Shown: positions 1 to 10,300 of the stretch, piece after piece
How positions within the stretch are numbered: position 1 is the first letter of the stretch
Layout: each line of letters opens with the position of its first letter
NCBI RefSeq assembly: GCF_026339955.1
Contig: NZ_JAPEPW010000004.1
Location: 779,085-843,084, forward strand
Reading direction: 5' to 3'
Source: Streptomyces sp. NBC_01549
GTDB lineage: Bacteria; Actinomycetota; Actinomycetes; Streptomycetales; Streptomycetaceae
Length of the DNA: 64,000 nt
Made by a program: the position numbers and the translations under genes
The notes under the pieces: generated by a model
The model's input: only the letters and a program-made list of their open reading frames with translations
The model's database searches: none
What the model was told of the DNA's origin: nothing

Positions 1-2996
1 GCCCGGCGGACAGCGCAGGATGTCGAGGAGTTCACGGGCGGCGTACGGGCGCAGGCCGCGGGCGGTGTCCTTCTCCTCCGCCGCGGCGACCGACCCGGCC
101 TCGGCCGCGGCCGTACGGCGGGCCTCGGCCGCGGCGGTGCCCGCGATCGCGGTGTGCTGGGCCACACGAGCCGCCTCGGCCTCCCTCACCAGGGCGTCGA
201 TTCCGTCCTCGGCCTCCTGCACCTGGCGCATCACCTCCTGCGCCTCGGCCCCGACGGTCTCCTGGAGGGCCTGGAGTCCCGCGGCCTCCTCGGTGTGCCG
301 GCGGCGCGCCGCGCGCTCGGCGTCCAGCGCCGCCTCCTCGTCCTCGGCGGCGGCGGTGAGCCGGTCGGCGCCTGCCTGGGCGGCCTCGGTCTGGCGGGCG
401 TGTTCGCGGCGGCGGGCGGTGAGTTCGCGGACCGCCGTCTCGAAGGCGCGGGTGGCGGTCTCGACGGCGTCGACGCGCTCGATCTCGATGGTGTACTCGG
501 CCGCGGTGCGGCGCAGGGCGCGCTCGGCGACCGAGCAGGTGGCCACCGACTCGTCGTACGAAGCCTGGGAGGCGTCGGCGGCGTCGCGGGTGGCGCGCAG
601 TCTCGCCGCGGCCTTGTCGAGTTCGCGCAGGGCCTGCGTGATGCCGGTGGTGCGGGGCAGGGCGGCGCGAGCGGCGGCGTACGCGTCGAGGGCGGCGTCC
701 GCACGGGCCTGTGCGCGCGCCAACTCGTCCAGTTGGGCGGCCAGTTCGGCCAGCAGCGTCTCGCAGGCGGCGATCCGGGCGGCGCGCCGGCGCGCGCGGG
801 CGGTGGCGCCGACGTACTCGGCGTGCTCCTTGGTGTGGGCACCCACCAGGACACCTGCCGCGTACCGGCCGTCTGGACTGATCTGTGGGGTCCCGGTGTC
901 GAGATCGCCGGTGACGGCGACGGAGCGCAGTACAGCGGTGATCCGCGCGGCCGGAATCGCGGCGTTGCCTTCGGGGTCCCCGAGGCCATCGGGGTTCTCG
1001 GGTCGCAGGAGATCGGCGAGGCTCGGTCCACTCACCGGGGCACCGGCGCGGAGGTAGCCCTCGCTGTGCCCGGCTGTCACGGGGGTGTCCTCGGTGGTGA
1101 GGAGGGCGTCGAGGAGGCCCGACGCCTCCAGGGCAGCTTCCAGGCAGGCGCGCTGATGATCCGTCAGCTCGTCGTCGAAGTCGACGAGTCGCCACAGCGG
1201 CACGCCGTCACTGGGCGCCCTCCCCCAGTCTTCGGCCGGGGGGACCCCCATCTCGCTTCGCTCGGCAGTGCGGCCGCGGGCCGGGGGCGGGGCGTCGTCG
1301 TGTTCGGCGGCGATCCGGTCGCGTTCGGCCTTGGTCTCGGCGTGCCGACGCTCGACATCGGTGCGCTGAGCGCGCAAGGAGGCCATCGTGTCGCGCAGCT
1401 CCTGCACGGCGGGAGTGGTGGCCTCGGTGAAGGTGTCGGCAAGTGTGACCGCCTCGGTCTCGCCGGTGAGTTCGAGGGCTTCGGCGAGTCGGTCGGCACC
1501 CGCTTCGGCCATGAGCGCGCCGTGCTCCCCCGTCCACTGACCGAGCGCCGTACGGGCCTGTTCGCGGGCGGATTCGAGGGCCGACTCGGCAGCGGTTTCG
1601 GCGGTTTCGGCCGCAGCGACCGCCTCCTGCGCGCGGTCGAGCGAGACCCGGGCGAGGTCACGGGTCTGGTCGGCACCGCGTGCCGCCTGCTGGGCGCCGC
1701 GCACGACCCGGACGCCCTCGTGGCGGGCGGCGGCCAGCGCGGCGGAACGGTCGGCGATGTGGTCGGGCTCGGCGTCCGCCGGCGTCCAGGCGAGGCCGGC
1801 TGTGTGGGCGTGGTCGGCGACGGTGGCGGCGTCCCGGGAGACGGCGGCGTCGAGTTCGCCGGCGAGTTGGGCCGCGTGTTCGGCTTCGGCGCGGGCGCGG
1901 CCGGTGGCGGCGGTGCGGCGTTCGCGTTCGGCGCTCGCCTGCCGGGCGGTCTGCTCACAGGTGCGCACCAGGCGTTCCAGGTCGGCCAGTTGCTCGATGG
2001 CCTGGTAGGCGGCGGAGGAGCGCAGCTGGTCGAGACGGGCGCGCTGGGCGGCGAGCGCGGCGTCGGCCGACTCGGCGCGCGCGTCTCGGCGGTGGCCTGC
2101 TGTTCACGGGCCGCCGCCAGGTCCGCGGCGGCGGCGCGCAGGGCGGCGGCGCGCTCGGCGGTTTCGGCGCGGCGGGCGGTGAGCCTGTCCGCGGCGGTGC
2201 GGGCGTGGACCCGCAGATAGGTGGAGTAGCTCGCGAGGAAGGCGCGGGTGGCGTCGTCGGCGGCGGCCAGACCCTCCAGGGTGCGCTGCACGGACTCCAT
2301 GTCGTCGAAGGAGCGGGCCGCCTCGGCGATCAGGTCGTCGTCGAGCGGGCGCAGGCCCGCGGTGAGGGTGTCGGAGAGTTTGGCCGGGTCGAGGTTTTTG
2401 GCGAGCTGCGGACGGCGCAACGTGAGGATCAGGGTGAGCAGTTGCTCGTACCGCTCCCGGCCGAGGCCGAACAGGCGCTGGTCGACGGCGGCGCGGTAGT
2501 CGGCCGTGGAGGCGATCAGTTCGCGTCCGAGCTCGGCGGCCAGCTGCTTCCTCGTCATCGGCCGGTCGTCGTCGGTCAGCAGCGAGAAGTCCTCTCCGAC
2601 GCGGCCTTCGGCGACGAAGTGCCAACGCGCGGGTGTGTCGCGGTGCCGCTGGGCGTGCAGCCCGATACCGCAGGTGACAGCCTCGCCGGTCTCCCGGTGG
2701 GTGAACTCCATCCAGACGTAGCCAAGCGCACTGTCCTGCCCGCGGAAGAGCAGGTTGGACTTCATCGTGCGGTCCTCGGCGGCGAACGGGTTGAGCCGCT
2801 TGGGGTCGATGCGGCCGTCGAGGACGAACGGGAAGAGGACTTCCAGGGCCTTGGTCTTGCCGGATCCGTTGGGGCCGCGCAGCACCAGCCAGCCGCCGGC
2901 GAAGGAGAACTCCTCGTCCCGGTAGTCCCACAGGTTGATGATCCCGGCACGGGTGGGGACATATCGGGGGGCCGGGGTGGGAGCGGGGGTGCTCAC
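1..2996 (-). CDS. SMC-like ATPase of a Wadjet-type system (TIGR02680-like, JetC role), frameshifted and cut by the window edge
   Basis: This is the ATP-driven SMC motor of a Wadjet-type anti-plasmid complex, in which an SMC dimer extrudes circular DNA before a nuclease partner cuts it (family knowledge). The GTG start at 2996 overlaps the upstream stop as GTGA. The head begins at once, with Walker A GPNGSGKT at residues 41-48, and a long Ala/Glu/Arg-rich coiled coil follows. The frame that starts at 2996 loses protein-like content near codon 305, in a GC-repeat around 2074-2085. Reading on in the frame whose codons start at coordinates divisible by 3 gives clean coiled-coil sequence with no stop to position 1. 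One missing base explains this, either a real mutation or a sequencing error. Signature motif, Walker B and the expected DUF2399 (JetD) nuclease gene would lie left of the window. Confidence 0.82.
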
Positions 2997-4450
2997 GGAG
3001 TCGGGTCCTTGGCGGTGTCGTCGGCGAACAGGGCGGTCTGGGCTGGTGCGGTATGGGCTGGTGGTTGAGCTGCCGTACGGGTCTTCACCCGGGCGGTGAC
3101 CCCGCGGTAGCGGGCGAGCAGCGGAAGCACGAGGACTCCGCCGTCCACACGGACGATCAGCGACATGGCGGCCAGCAGGGCGAGAGCCTGGTCGAGCAGC
3201 CGGTCCGGGTCGCCGCGCAGATCGGCGGCGAAGCCCGCACCGTACTCACCAGTGATCTCCTTGAGCCTGCCGCGCAGCCACGAGTCGGTGACGAAGGGAT
3301 ACCGGGTCTCTCCTCGCTCCTCTCCCGCCTCATCATGATCGTCATACGGCTCAAGCGTCTCGTACGCGGCCCCCGCGTCAGGCTCGTCGGGCGTGGCGAA
3401 CTCGGCGATCGCCGAGCGCGTAGGGAGGGCGCCGTCGATACGCCGGGCGCGGGCCACGAGGCGTTCGGCGGCGGTGGGCGCGGGCAGCAGTTCGAGGGCG
3501 TGCCGTCCGGAACGCTGCACGGCGGCGCTGATCCGGGCCGCAAGGAGCAGCGCGGCCTGCGCAACCGTGCCGCCGCCGGGGAAGCGGATGTCGGACAGTC
3601 TGCCGGAGGTGTCGATGAGCGCCACGCCCTCGGCCCGCCGCTCCACCGTCAGCCCGGTCAGGCGCTCCAGGTCCTCGGCGAGGGCGGGGGCCCGCAGCTG
3701 GCCCAGGAGTTCGGTGTCGGCGTCGGCGTAGTACGCGACCGGGTTCTCCAGCACCAGGCGGCGGGCGCGGCGGGCCTGGTCGCGGCGCTGGGCGGCACGG
3801 CCGGCGGACATGCCCAGCGCGCCGGCGGAGTCGAGGAGCGCGGTGACGGAGCTCAGGTGCTGCAGGACGCGGGTCGGGTGGTGGACGGCGAGGAGGATCT
3901 CGCGGTCGATGTCGTACAGGGCCTCGGCGCGCTCGGGATCGCCGGCCCAGGCGGTGGCAGAGCCGTCGGCGAGGGTGAGTGCGCCGCGTTCGGTGAGCCA
4001 GGTGACGGCGTCGACGAAGGCGTCCCGGTCGGGCTTGCGTGCGGTGTCGAGTCCGAGTCCGTCGATGCGTACGGCGTCGGCGGCGACCGCGTCGGCCAGC
4101 TCGCCCAGCGCCACCTGCGCGCCGTGGCGGCCCAGGGCCGCGAGGGTGAGGACGAGGTAGGCGTAGCGGCGTCGGTCGAAGGGGCGTCCCGCGCGGGTGA
4201 GGGCCGGGCGGGTGGCGTCCAGGCCGTCCTGGGCGCGCTGGAGCCGGGCGGTGTCGGCGGTGGTGACGAGCCGGTAGCCGAGCACCTCCATCAGATCGGT
4301 GCGCAGCTGCCCGGCCCAGCGGCGCACGGTCGCCAGCGCCGCCTTGTCCGGATACCCGGGCGTGACCAGCGGATGCCGCAGTACGAGCCGTACGGCCTTC
4401 TGGTAGTCGGCGAGTTCGAGCGGGGAGACACCCTCGGCGACGCGGCTCAT
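2993..4450 (-). CDS. DUF2398 / TIGR02678 family protein (JetB-like kleisin-associated subunit)
   Basis: A 485-residue soluble protein with no signal or membrane segment. It starts at ATG 4450 (MSRVAEGVSPLELADYQ...), and its composition and order match TIGR02678 proteins, the second gene of DUF2397/DUF2398/SMC/DUF2399 operons. In Wadjet complexes the small subunits bind the SMC heads as kleisin and KITE-like partners; that role is inferred from family context. Its stop overlaps the SMC start (GTGA, 2993-2996). Its ATG overlaps the stop of the preceding 26-residue ORF (ATGA, 4447-4450), so translation of the whole operon looks coupled. The frame stays open upstream of 4450, but the overlap and the sequence AAGGCAGG just before the ATG favour this start. 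Confidence 0.8.
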   Translation of the reverse strand: MSRVAEGVSPLELADYQKAVRLVLRHPLVTPGYPDKAALATVRRWAGQLRTDLMEVLGYRLVTTADTARLQRAQDGLDATRPALTRAGRPFDRRRYAYLVLTLAALGRHGAQVALGELADAVAADAVRIDGLGLDTARKPDRDAFVDAVTWLTERGALTLADGSATAWAGDPERAEALYDIDREILLAVHHPTRVLQHLSSVTALLDSAGALGMSAGRAAQRRDQARRARRLVLENPVAYYADADTELLGQLRAPALAEDLERLTGLTVERRAEGVALIDTSGRLSDIRFPGGGTVAQAALLLAARISAAVQRSGRHALELLPAPTAAERLVARARRIDGALPTRSAIAEFATPDEPDAGAAYETLEPYDDHDEAGEERGETRYPFVTDSWLRGRLKEITGEYGAGFAADLRGDPDRLLDQALALLAAMSLIVRVDGGVLVLPLLARYRGVTARVKTRTAAQPPAHTAPAQTALFADDTAKDPTP

Positions 4451-4527
4451 GCGGTCCTGCCTTGTCCGTGGGTCGTACTGCCCGTCGTGAGGTCCACAGG
4501 CCCCAGGACATCGGGGAGGTCTTTCAT
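4447..4527 (-). CDS. 26-residue ORF coupled at both ends inside the Wadjet-type operon
   Basis: ATG at 4527 overlaps the stop of the DUF2397 gene (ATGA, 4524-4527), and its TGA overlaps the start of the DUF2398 gene (ATGA, 4447-4450). A GGAGGT ribosome-binding site sits about 6 nt before the ATG. The peptide begins MKDLPDVLGPVDLTTG and ends GQGRTA. I do not recognise it. The two exact four-base overlaps suggest it is translated, either as a real small subunit or simply as a bridge that carries ribosomes from the first gene to the second. A chance ORF is possible, because the gap is only 73 nt. Confidence 0.45.
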   Translation of the reverse strand: MKDLPDVLGPVDLTTGSTTHGQGRTA

Positions 4528-6056
4528 ACGGTGACCTCCAGGCGCAGTCCGTCGAGGTGGAGGCGGCCGCGCACGGTGTCGACGGTGGTGGAGCCCTCGG
4601 CGGGGGTGAGGGTGAGTCGTACCCCGTGGGCGGATCCGGAGGCGGCGGTGACCAGGCGGCTGGCGGGGACACGGGCGGCGAGCGCCACGTCCAGCAGGGC
4701 GAGCAGGGCCCGCGTTTCGGGCTCGTCGAGCGTCCGACCGTAGACGCCGTCCGACGCGAGGGCGTTCGCGGCACTGCGGCCCTCGGCCTGCTCCTTCAGC
4801 TGCTGGGCGCGGAGCCGGGCCCGCTGGGCGTCGTTGCGTTCGATGCGGCCGGGGCCGTGCAGGGCGGGGGTGCGGCCGGACTGGACCAGGGTGCGGGCCA
4901 GCTCGACCGGTTCGGCCTCCCACCAGGACGTACGCCCAGGGATCTGCTCGGGATCGGCGTACGGGACGGCGATGTGGCGGGGCGCGCCGAGTCCGAAGAC
5001 CGCCTGGAACAGGGCGTGCGCGTCCTCGTCACTCTCACAGGAGGTGAACCACTGGGCGAGGTGGCGCAGTTGGCTCTCCCGGCTCACCCCGCCCCGGCGC
5101 GCCTCGGTGACTCGGCGCAGCAGGGCGAGGACGGAGCGGATCGCGGTGACGGTGGCGTCCTGCAGCCGCTCGGTCTCGCTGTGCTCGCGCTCCGCGAACC
5201 AGTGGACGATGCCTTCCCACCGGTGCCGCCAGTCCGCCAGGCGCTCGGCGGGGCTGCGGAAGAGCCGCTCGTCGGCCTCGGCCGCGTACTCGATCATGCG
5301 GTCCACACCGGTGGCCGCGGCCTTCTCGACTGCCTCGGCGAGCAGCGGGGCATAGCGCCCGAGTTCGGCGGTGAACTCCCGCATGTGGGCGAGGAGCGTG
5401 TCCTTGTGGGCGAGGAACACCTCGGGCCGGGTGTCGTTGGTGCGCGCCAGGTCGCCCAGCATGAGATAGAAACGGGCGGCGCGCTGCGCCATCTCGTTCA
5501 GCACGGAGTCGAGACGGCCGAGCTTGCGGTACACCTCCTCCCCGTCGCCCGCGGCGTTGGCCTCGGCCAGCGCGCGCAGGTCGCCGAGGATGTCGGGGAA
5601 GACGAGGCGGGAGAGCTGGGCGTCCTCCAGGCGCGCGCCGAGTACGTCCTCCACAGCCCGGTACGCGCGATATCCGGCCTGGGTGAACTGGTACACGTAG
5701 TGGCGGTTGCGGTACTCGGCCAGGTTCGCGGCGCGCGTCCCGTCGTACGACCGGTCCAGGACCTGCCACTCCGCGAGCGCGTCGAGCAACGGCTGAACAC
5801 CGGCCAACCCGCCGACGGCGCCCGCGGCGGGATGGTCGACTGCGAGCCGCTCAAGCAGTCCCACCGCATCCGAAGCGTGCAGCAGCACCTGGTAGTTGGC
5901 GCGTCCGCGGTCGAAGGAGCGCAGCAACCACAGGTATTCGTGGCGCTTCTCGGCGGCGGCGAAGTGGAAAAGCCGCAGCCGATCGTCGAGGGAGAACGCG
6001 TCGATGCCGAACGCGCCCTCGTCAACGGGCTCCGGGACGTCGGGCTCGTCACTCAC
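4524..6056 (-). CDS. DUF2397 / TIGR02677 family protein (JetA-like subunit)
   Basis: First gene of the Wadjet-type operon, 510 residues from GTG 6056 (VSDEPDVPEPVDEGAFG...). The frame extends upstream to 6173, but that extra stretch is Arg/Gly-rich and unlike the rest, so the GTG is preferred; a weak AAGGGAAG lies upstream. The protein is soluble, helix-rich and acidic-basic mixed, and resembles TIGR02677. JetA-like subunits form the kleisin part of the SMC complex; here that function rests on family and operon order, not on a visible catalytic motif. Only about 170 bp separate the start from the end of an IS6-family remnant at 6227, so the promoter must lie in that short stretch or come from the IS. 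Confidence 0.8.
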   Translation of the reverse strand: MSDEPDVPEPVDEGAFGIDAFSLDDRLRLFHFAAAEKRHEYLWLLRSFDRGRANYQVLLHASDAVGLLERLAVDHPAAGAVGGLAGVQPLLDALAEWQVLDRSYDGTRAANLAEYRNRHYVYQFTQAGYRAYRAVEDVLGARLEDAQLSRLVFPDILGDLRALAEANAAGDGEEVYRKLGRLDSVLNEMAQRAARFYLMLGDLARTNDTRPEVFLAHKDTLLAHMREFTAELGRYAPLLAEAVEKAAATGVDRMIEYAAEADERLFRSPAERLADWRHRWEGIVHWFAEREHSETERLQDATVTAIRSVLALLRRVTEARRGGVSRESQLRHLAQWFTSCESDEDAHALFQAVFGLGAPRHIAVPYADPEQIPGRTSWWEAEPVELARTLVQSGRTPALHGPGRIERNDAQRARLRAQQLKEQAEGRSAANALASDGVYGRTLDEPETRALLALLDVALAARVPASRLVTAASGSAHGVRLTLTPAEGSTTVDTVRGRLHLDGLRLEVTV

Positions 6057-6226
6057 GGATCTGGCGGCTTCCCTTGCTTCGGCTGCTGCACGTCCGGCTG
6101 GACACCACCGGATCCCAACCATTCTGCCGCACCCCGACCGGTGCCGGTAAGACGCCCTCCGACCCCACCCCACCTGTGGTAGCCTGCCGGGTTCTCACCT
6201 CTTCGCGTCGCGGCGGCCGCTCGCGC

Positions 6227-6848
6227 GGCGTTGTCACATTGTTGGGTACGTGACTGCCTGATGGTGCGTCGGGGCGCGGTGGGCCCTCGGTCCGGCCCTG
6301 TGGTCAAGTCGTGGTGGGCAGGTTGGCAGCGCCGGTGATCTGGTCCCAGATGGCGAAGCGGATGGTCATCTCGGCGCGGTGGTCGAAGGCTGTCATCAGG
6401 TGGCGGTGGGGTCGGAAGTGGGGTGAGATGCCGCTGAACGCGGACAGGAACCGCTGGGCCACGCCGACGCTGCGGAAAGCCCTTCATCGCGCGTTCACGC
6501 TGCCTGGTGGGCTGGTGGCTGTTCTCGGCCCGGTTGTTCAGTCCCTTGTGCGAGCGGTGCTCCACAGAGGGCATGACCTCGCGGTGGGCCGCGCCGTAGG
6601 AGCGGAGCTTGTCCGTGACGACTACTCTCGGCACCGCACGCGTCTTCTTCATCAGCCTGCGGACGAAACGCCTGGCGGCGGCCTTGTCCCGCCGGTTCTG
6701 CACCAGGATGTCGAGCACGTTGCCGTCCTGGTCGACAGCCCGCCACAGGTACTTCCGCTCCCGGTTGACTTTGATGAAGACCTCGTCCAAGTGCCATTTG
6801 TCCCCGGGTCGGGGTCGGCGGCGGCGCAGTCCGTTCGCGTAGGCCTGG
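6227..6848 (-). mobile_element. IS6-family insertion sequence, truncated copy 1 with frameshifted transposase remnant
   Basis: The left terminal repeat starts at 6227 (GGCGTTGTCACATTGTTGGG) and nearly matches the intact end of a second copy at 40257. The minus-strand transposase remnant ends with TGA at 6304-6306. It contains the IS6 DDE core, for example GDKWHLDEVF, VVTDKLRSYG and NNRAENSHQPTRQRER. One extra A near 6475-6479 (GCGGAAAGC versus GCGGAAGC in copy 2) breaks the frame after RAMKGF. Similarity to copy 2 stops near 6848, so the transposase N-terminal third and the right terminal repeat are missing. It should be inactive on its own. Confidence 0.85.
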
Positions 6849-6900
6849 CTGCGCGTCCCCAAGGCGCGCTCGGTCGAGTTGTTGTTGGACAAGCCTTACG

Positions 6901-7125
6901 GCGGGGCTGCGTGTCACCGACCTCACTGTCGAGGGCGGCACCGATGCCCGAGACCTGGGCGTCACCACGAACGCCTCCATACCCCAGAGCTGGCCGTCCA
7001 CCGCTCAGTTCACCAAGGGGGGTGACTCCCTGCCGGGCCTTGACCCCGGGCCTTGCCCACAAGGCACCAGTCGGTGGATCGAGGCTAAACCAGCGTGGGG
7101 CACGGGGTCTTGCGACCACTGGTAG
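6901..7125 (+). pseudogene. 3' remnant of an unrecognised gene
   Basis: Directly after the broken end of the IS6 copy, a plus-strand frame reads about 70 residues (GLRVTDLTVEGGTDARDLG... to a Trp before TAG at 7123-7125). There is no start and no ribosome-binding site, so it looks like the tail of a gene whose front was removed when the IS end was lost. I do not recognise the family. The stop lies inside the hairpin at 7104-7134. Nothing else coding was seen from 7135 to 7306. Confidence 0.3.
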
Positions 7126-7134
7126 CAAGACCCC
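7104..7134. terminator. Perfect 10-bp stem, probable intrinsic terminator
   Basis: GGGGTCTTGC at 7104-7113 pairs exactly with GCAAGACCCC at 7125-7134 around an 11-nt loop. There is no U-tract, as is common in actinomycetes. It lies between the gene remnant and the end of the glycosidase operon and could stop transcription from either side. Confidence 0.55.
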
Positions 7135-7306
7135 GCTTGGCAGAGGCCGTCAGAGGCGTGGTCGTGCTATGCCAGCGGCCGCAGTCCCAGGCGGCGGGCT
7201 GTGGACGACCATGCCGAGGCCGGTGTCGTCCGACAGGGCCGGGCCGTCGTCTTGTGGCCGAGCTTCCGCCTGGGCGTGCTGACTGCCGGCGTCGCGGTCA
7301 CAGAGA

Positions 7307-10300
7307 TCAGGCCACCGTGAATCCGTCGAACGTGGCGATGCCCCGTGCGCCGTTCCAGCCGTTGGCCGCGGTCATGAAGACCCCGACGTCCTGTGCGGCG
7401 GCCGCGCCTCCCGGCGTGGCCGTGCCCACCGTCGTCCAGGTGACGCCGTCCGTGCTGGCCTCCCCGGTGTACGAGGCGCCGGACCGGGTCAGCCGCAGCC
7501 GCACCGGCGCGGTGAAGGAGCCCGACAGCGCGATCGAGTCGAAACGGCCGTCACCGTCGGCGTCCCAGCTCAGCGCGCAGCCGTTGGACGGCGTGACCGC
7601 CAGGTTCACATAGCCCGCGCTCCCCTGAGTGTCCAGGTCGTTGCGGACGACGAGGCCCGCCCGTGCCCAGCCCCCGGTCGCGTCCTGGGACGTGACCGTG
7701 ACCTCGGCCACGGTTCCGTCGTCGTACGCGCCCGCCCGGTACACCGCCCCGAACTCGTTGGTGCCGCCCCACAGGTCGGCCCCGGCGCCCTCGACGGCGA
7801 TCTCGTTGCCGGCCTGGCCGAACACGGCGTCGTTGTAGGAGACCGTGCGGTACGGGTCGCTGACCCCGGCCGCGGCCACCAGCCGTACCGGCGTGACCGC
7901 CTTCCCGCCGCCCGCGTACGCCGCCGCTGCGACGACCTGGCCGACCAGTTCCGTCGGCTCACCTGCCAGAGAGACCTCGAAGCGAGCGGCGAACGTTTCG
8001 CCGGACGCCACCGCCGTCGTGCGCACCAGGTCGAGCGGCTTCACCGCCATGCCCTCGGGGGCGGTGACGGAGAGGGTCACGCCGCGTGCCGCCGCGAACC
8101 CGTTCCTGTTGGTGAAGGTGACCGTCACCGTCGCGGGCGTGTCCTCGGCCACCGCTCCCCGGTCGGTTTCCGCGGTGAGGGCCGCCTGATGGGCAGTGGC
8201 AGCGAGCAGGTCGCGCACGCGGCGGGCCAGGGCGTACGGGGAGCCGTGGGGCTCGCTCGGGTGCGTCTCGTGCGCGTTCGCCCAGCGGTCCTCCAGGGCG
8301 AACCAGTCGATCGTCGCCGGGTCCTTTCCAGTGGCGAGCGTGTCGAAGTACGTCTTCCAGCGGGTGCGGTACAGGCCGCCGACCAGCCCGGCCCACTCCC
8401 GGTTCGCGTAGTCGTGCAGGCCCTCGTCGCTGCTGGCGCGGCCACCCCAGGTGGTGAGGAGGGAGCGGGCGTCGTATTCCAGGCGGTCCTTCTCGGTCCG
8501 GTCGGCGCCCCAGGCGCGCGCGTCGGCGAGCCACCGCCCGAGCAGGTGCGGGCCGGAGGCCGCCAGCAGGTCGTCGAGGAGGTTCATCCAGTCAAGCCAG
8601 GTCTCGGTCAGCTTGCCGAACAGGGCTTTCTCCCCGGCCTCGTACGCGCCCTTGATCTGCGGCAGCAGGATACGGCTGCGGTTGGACAGGACCTGCCGCG
8701 CCACGTCGACGACGTCGTACCGGTAGGCCGAGCTGTCCGTCAACTCCGCGCGTATGGCGAGGAGTTCGGTGAGTGCCGCGTCGAAGGCCGTGGTGTCGTA
8801 GCGATCCTTCTCCGGGCCCCAGGCGGCGGCTTTGTTCGCCGTCAGGCTCGGACGGGCGCCGAACAGGCCGTCGGGTGCCTCGCTCCAGGAGTCCGCGCGG
8901 GACATGTTGTACGCGGTGTCGCGGATCGTCTGCCAGGCCGCGGCGGCGTGCCGGTCGGGGCCGCCGTAGCGGGAGAGGGCGTACGCGGCGAACCAGTCGT
9001 CCAGGTCGACGGTGCCGGGCGTCCAGGCCAGGTCGGTGAGGAGGGCGAGGGCGGGTGCGTTGTTGTCGGCGGCCTCCGGCATCGCCGCGATACCGGCGAG
9101 TGAACTGCCCTCCCTGTCACGCCACTTCGGGTACTGCTCCACCCAGTCCGGGGCGTTGGCGCCGATCGGGGTGTGGCCGCCGAAGTTCCAGATGCTGCCG
9201 AAGGCGTACGGGGTGCCGCCCCAGTCGCTCTCCCGGTCGGTGACGGTGGTGTAGCGGTCCGACAGACCGTCCACGATCAGCATCCGGCTTTTGTCGACGC
9301 CGTCGAGCAGCGCCTTGGACGGGTTGGTCTGCCAGCCGAGGATCGCCCAGACGGCCCCCGGGTGGGCCTTCTGCAGCGCCGCCTCGACGGCCTTAGCGGC
9401 CTCGCCCACCGGCACGTCACCGGGGTTGCCGCCCTCGTGCAGCAGGTCCATCTTGTACATCGTGCTCGCGCCGAACCGCTCCGTCTGGGCCCGGTAGAAA
9501 GCGGCGGCCACGTCGTCGAAGGCCGTGGTGCGCGGGTCGAGCCAGTCGGGGCGTTTGAAGGCGCCCCAGGTGCCCTGCGCCACCACCGCCGCGTCCCCGC
9601 CGTGCTGCGCCACGAAGTCGTCCGGGACGGTGCCGTAGTAGCCAGGCAGGACCGGCGTCATGCCCAGGTCACGTATCCGGTCGACGATCTTCTCGGCGAG
9701 CGCGGCACGTCTCTCGATGAGCTGCCGGGAGACCGGTCCGCCGAAGCCCGACATGTTCTGCAGCAGCCACCAGGGCTGGTGGGCGGGGGTCGGGATCCAG
9801 GCGCGCAGCGCGGCGTCGGAGTAGCCGAAGCGGCGGAAGGTGTCGTAGTACACCGCGTCGCCGCCGATGTAGACGAGGACCCGGTTGACTCCGTGCACGG
9901 CCAGCACATCCAGCTCGTGCTGCCAGGCGTCCCAGTTGCGGTAGGCGCCGGTGTAGCCCTCGTTGGTGTCGTTGAAGGCGAAGCGGTGCGGCACGTTGGC
10001 CGTTCCCGTGATCTCCTCGGCGGGCGCGGGGAGGGTGCGCGGCAGGTTCAGCTGCTCGCCGGTCCAGGAGACGGAGGCGTGCGCGGTGCGCCGCAAGTAG
10101 GTGTGGAGGCCTGCGAGCAGCACGGCGGGGCTGGTGCCCTCCACCGTGATGTGCCCGGCCCGGCCGGTGACCCGGAAGCGGTCGGTGTCGTCGTCGACGG
10201 CCCGCAGGGTGATCTGCCGGTGGTGGTCGGGAAGCAGACGCTTCAGCGCGGCTGCGGCGGGGGCGGTGTCGAACAGGGCGCCGACGGCCGCGTGGGCGCC

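Noticed and set aside
20..6200. Long plus-strand frames opposite the Wadjet-type genes, up to 688 codons
   Set aside because: They are mirror frames of very GC-rich minus-strand genes. Their sequences are Gly/Arg/Val repeats without domains, and the minus-strand genes have clear family matches and coupled starts.
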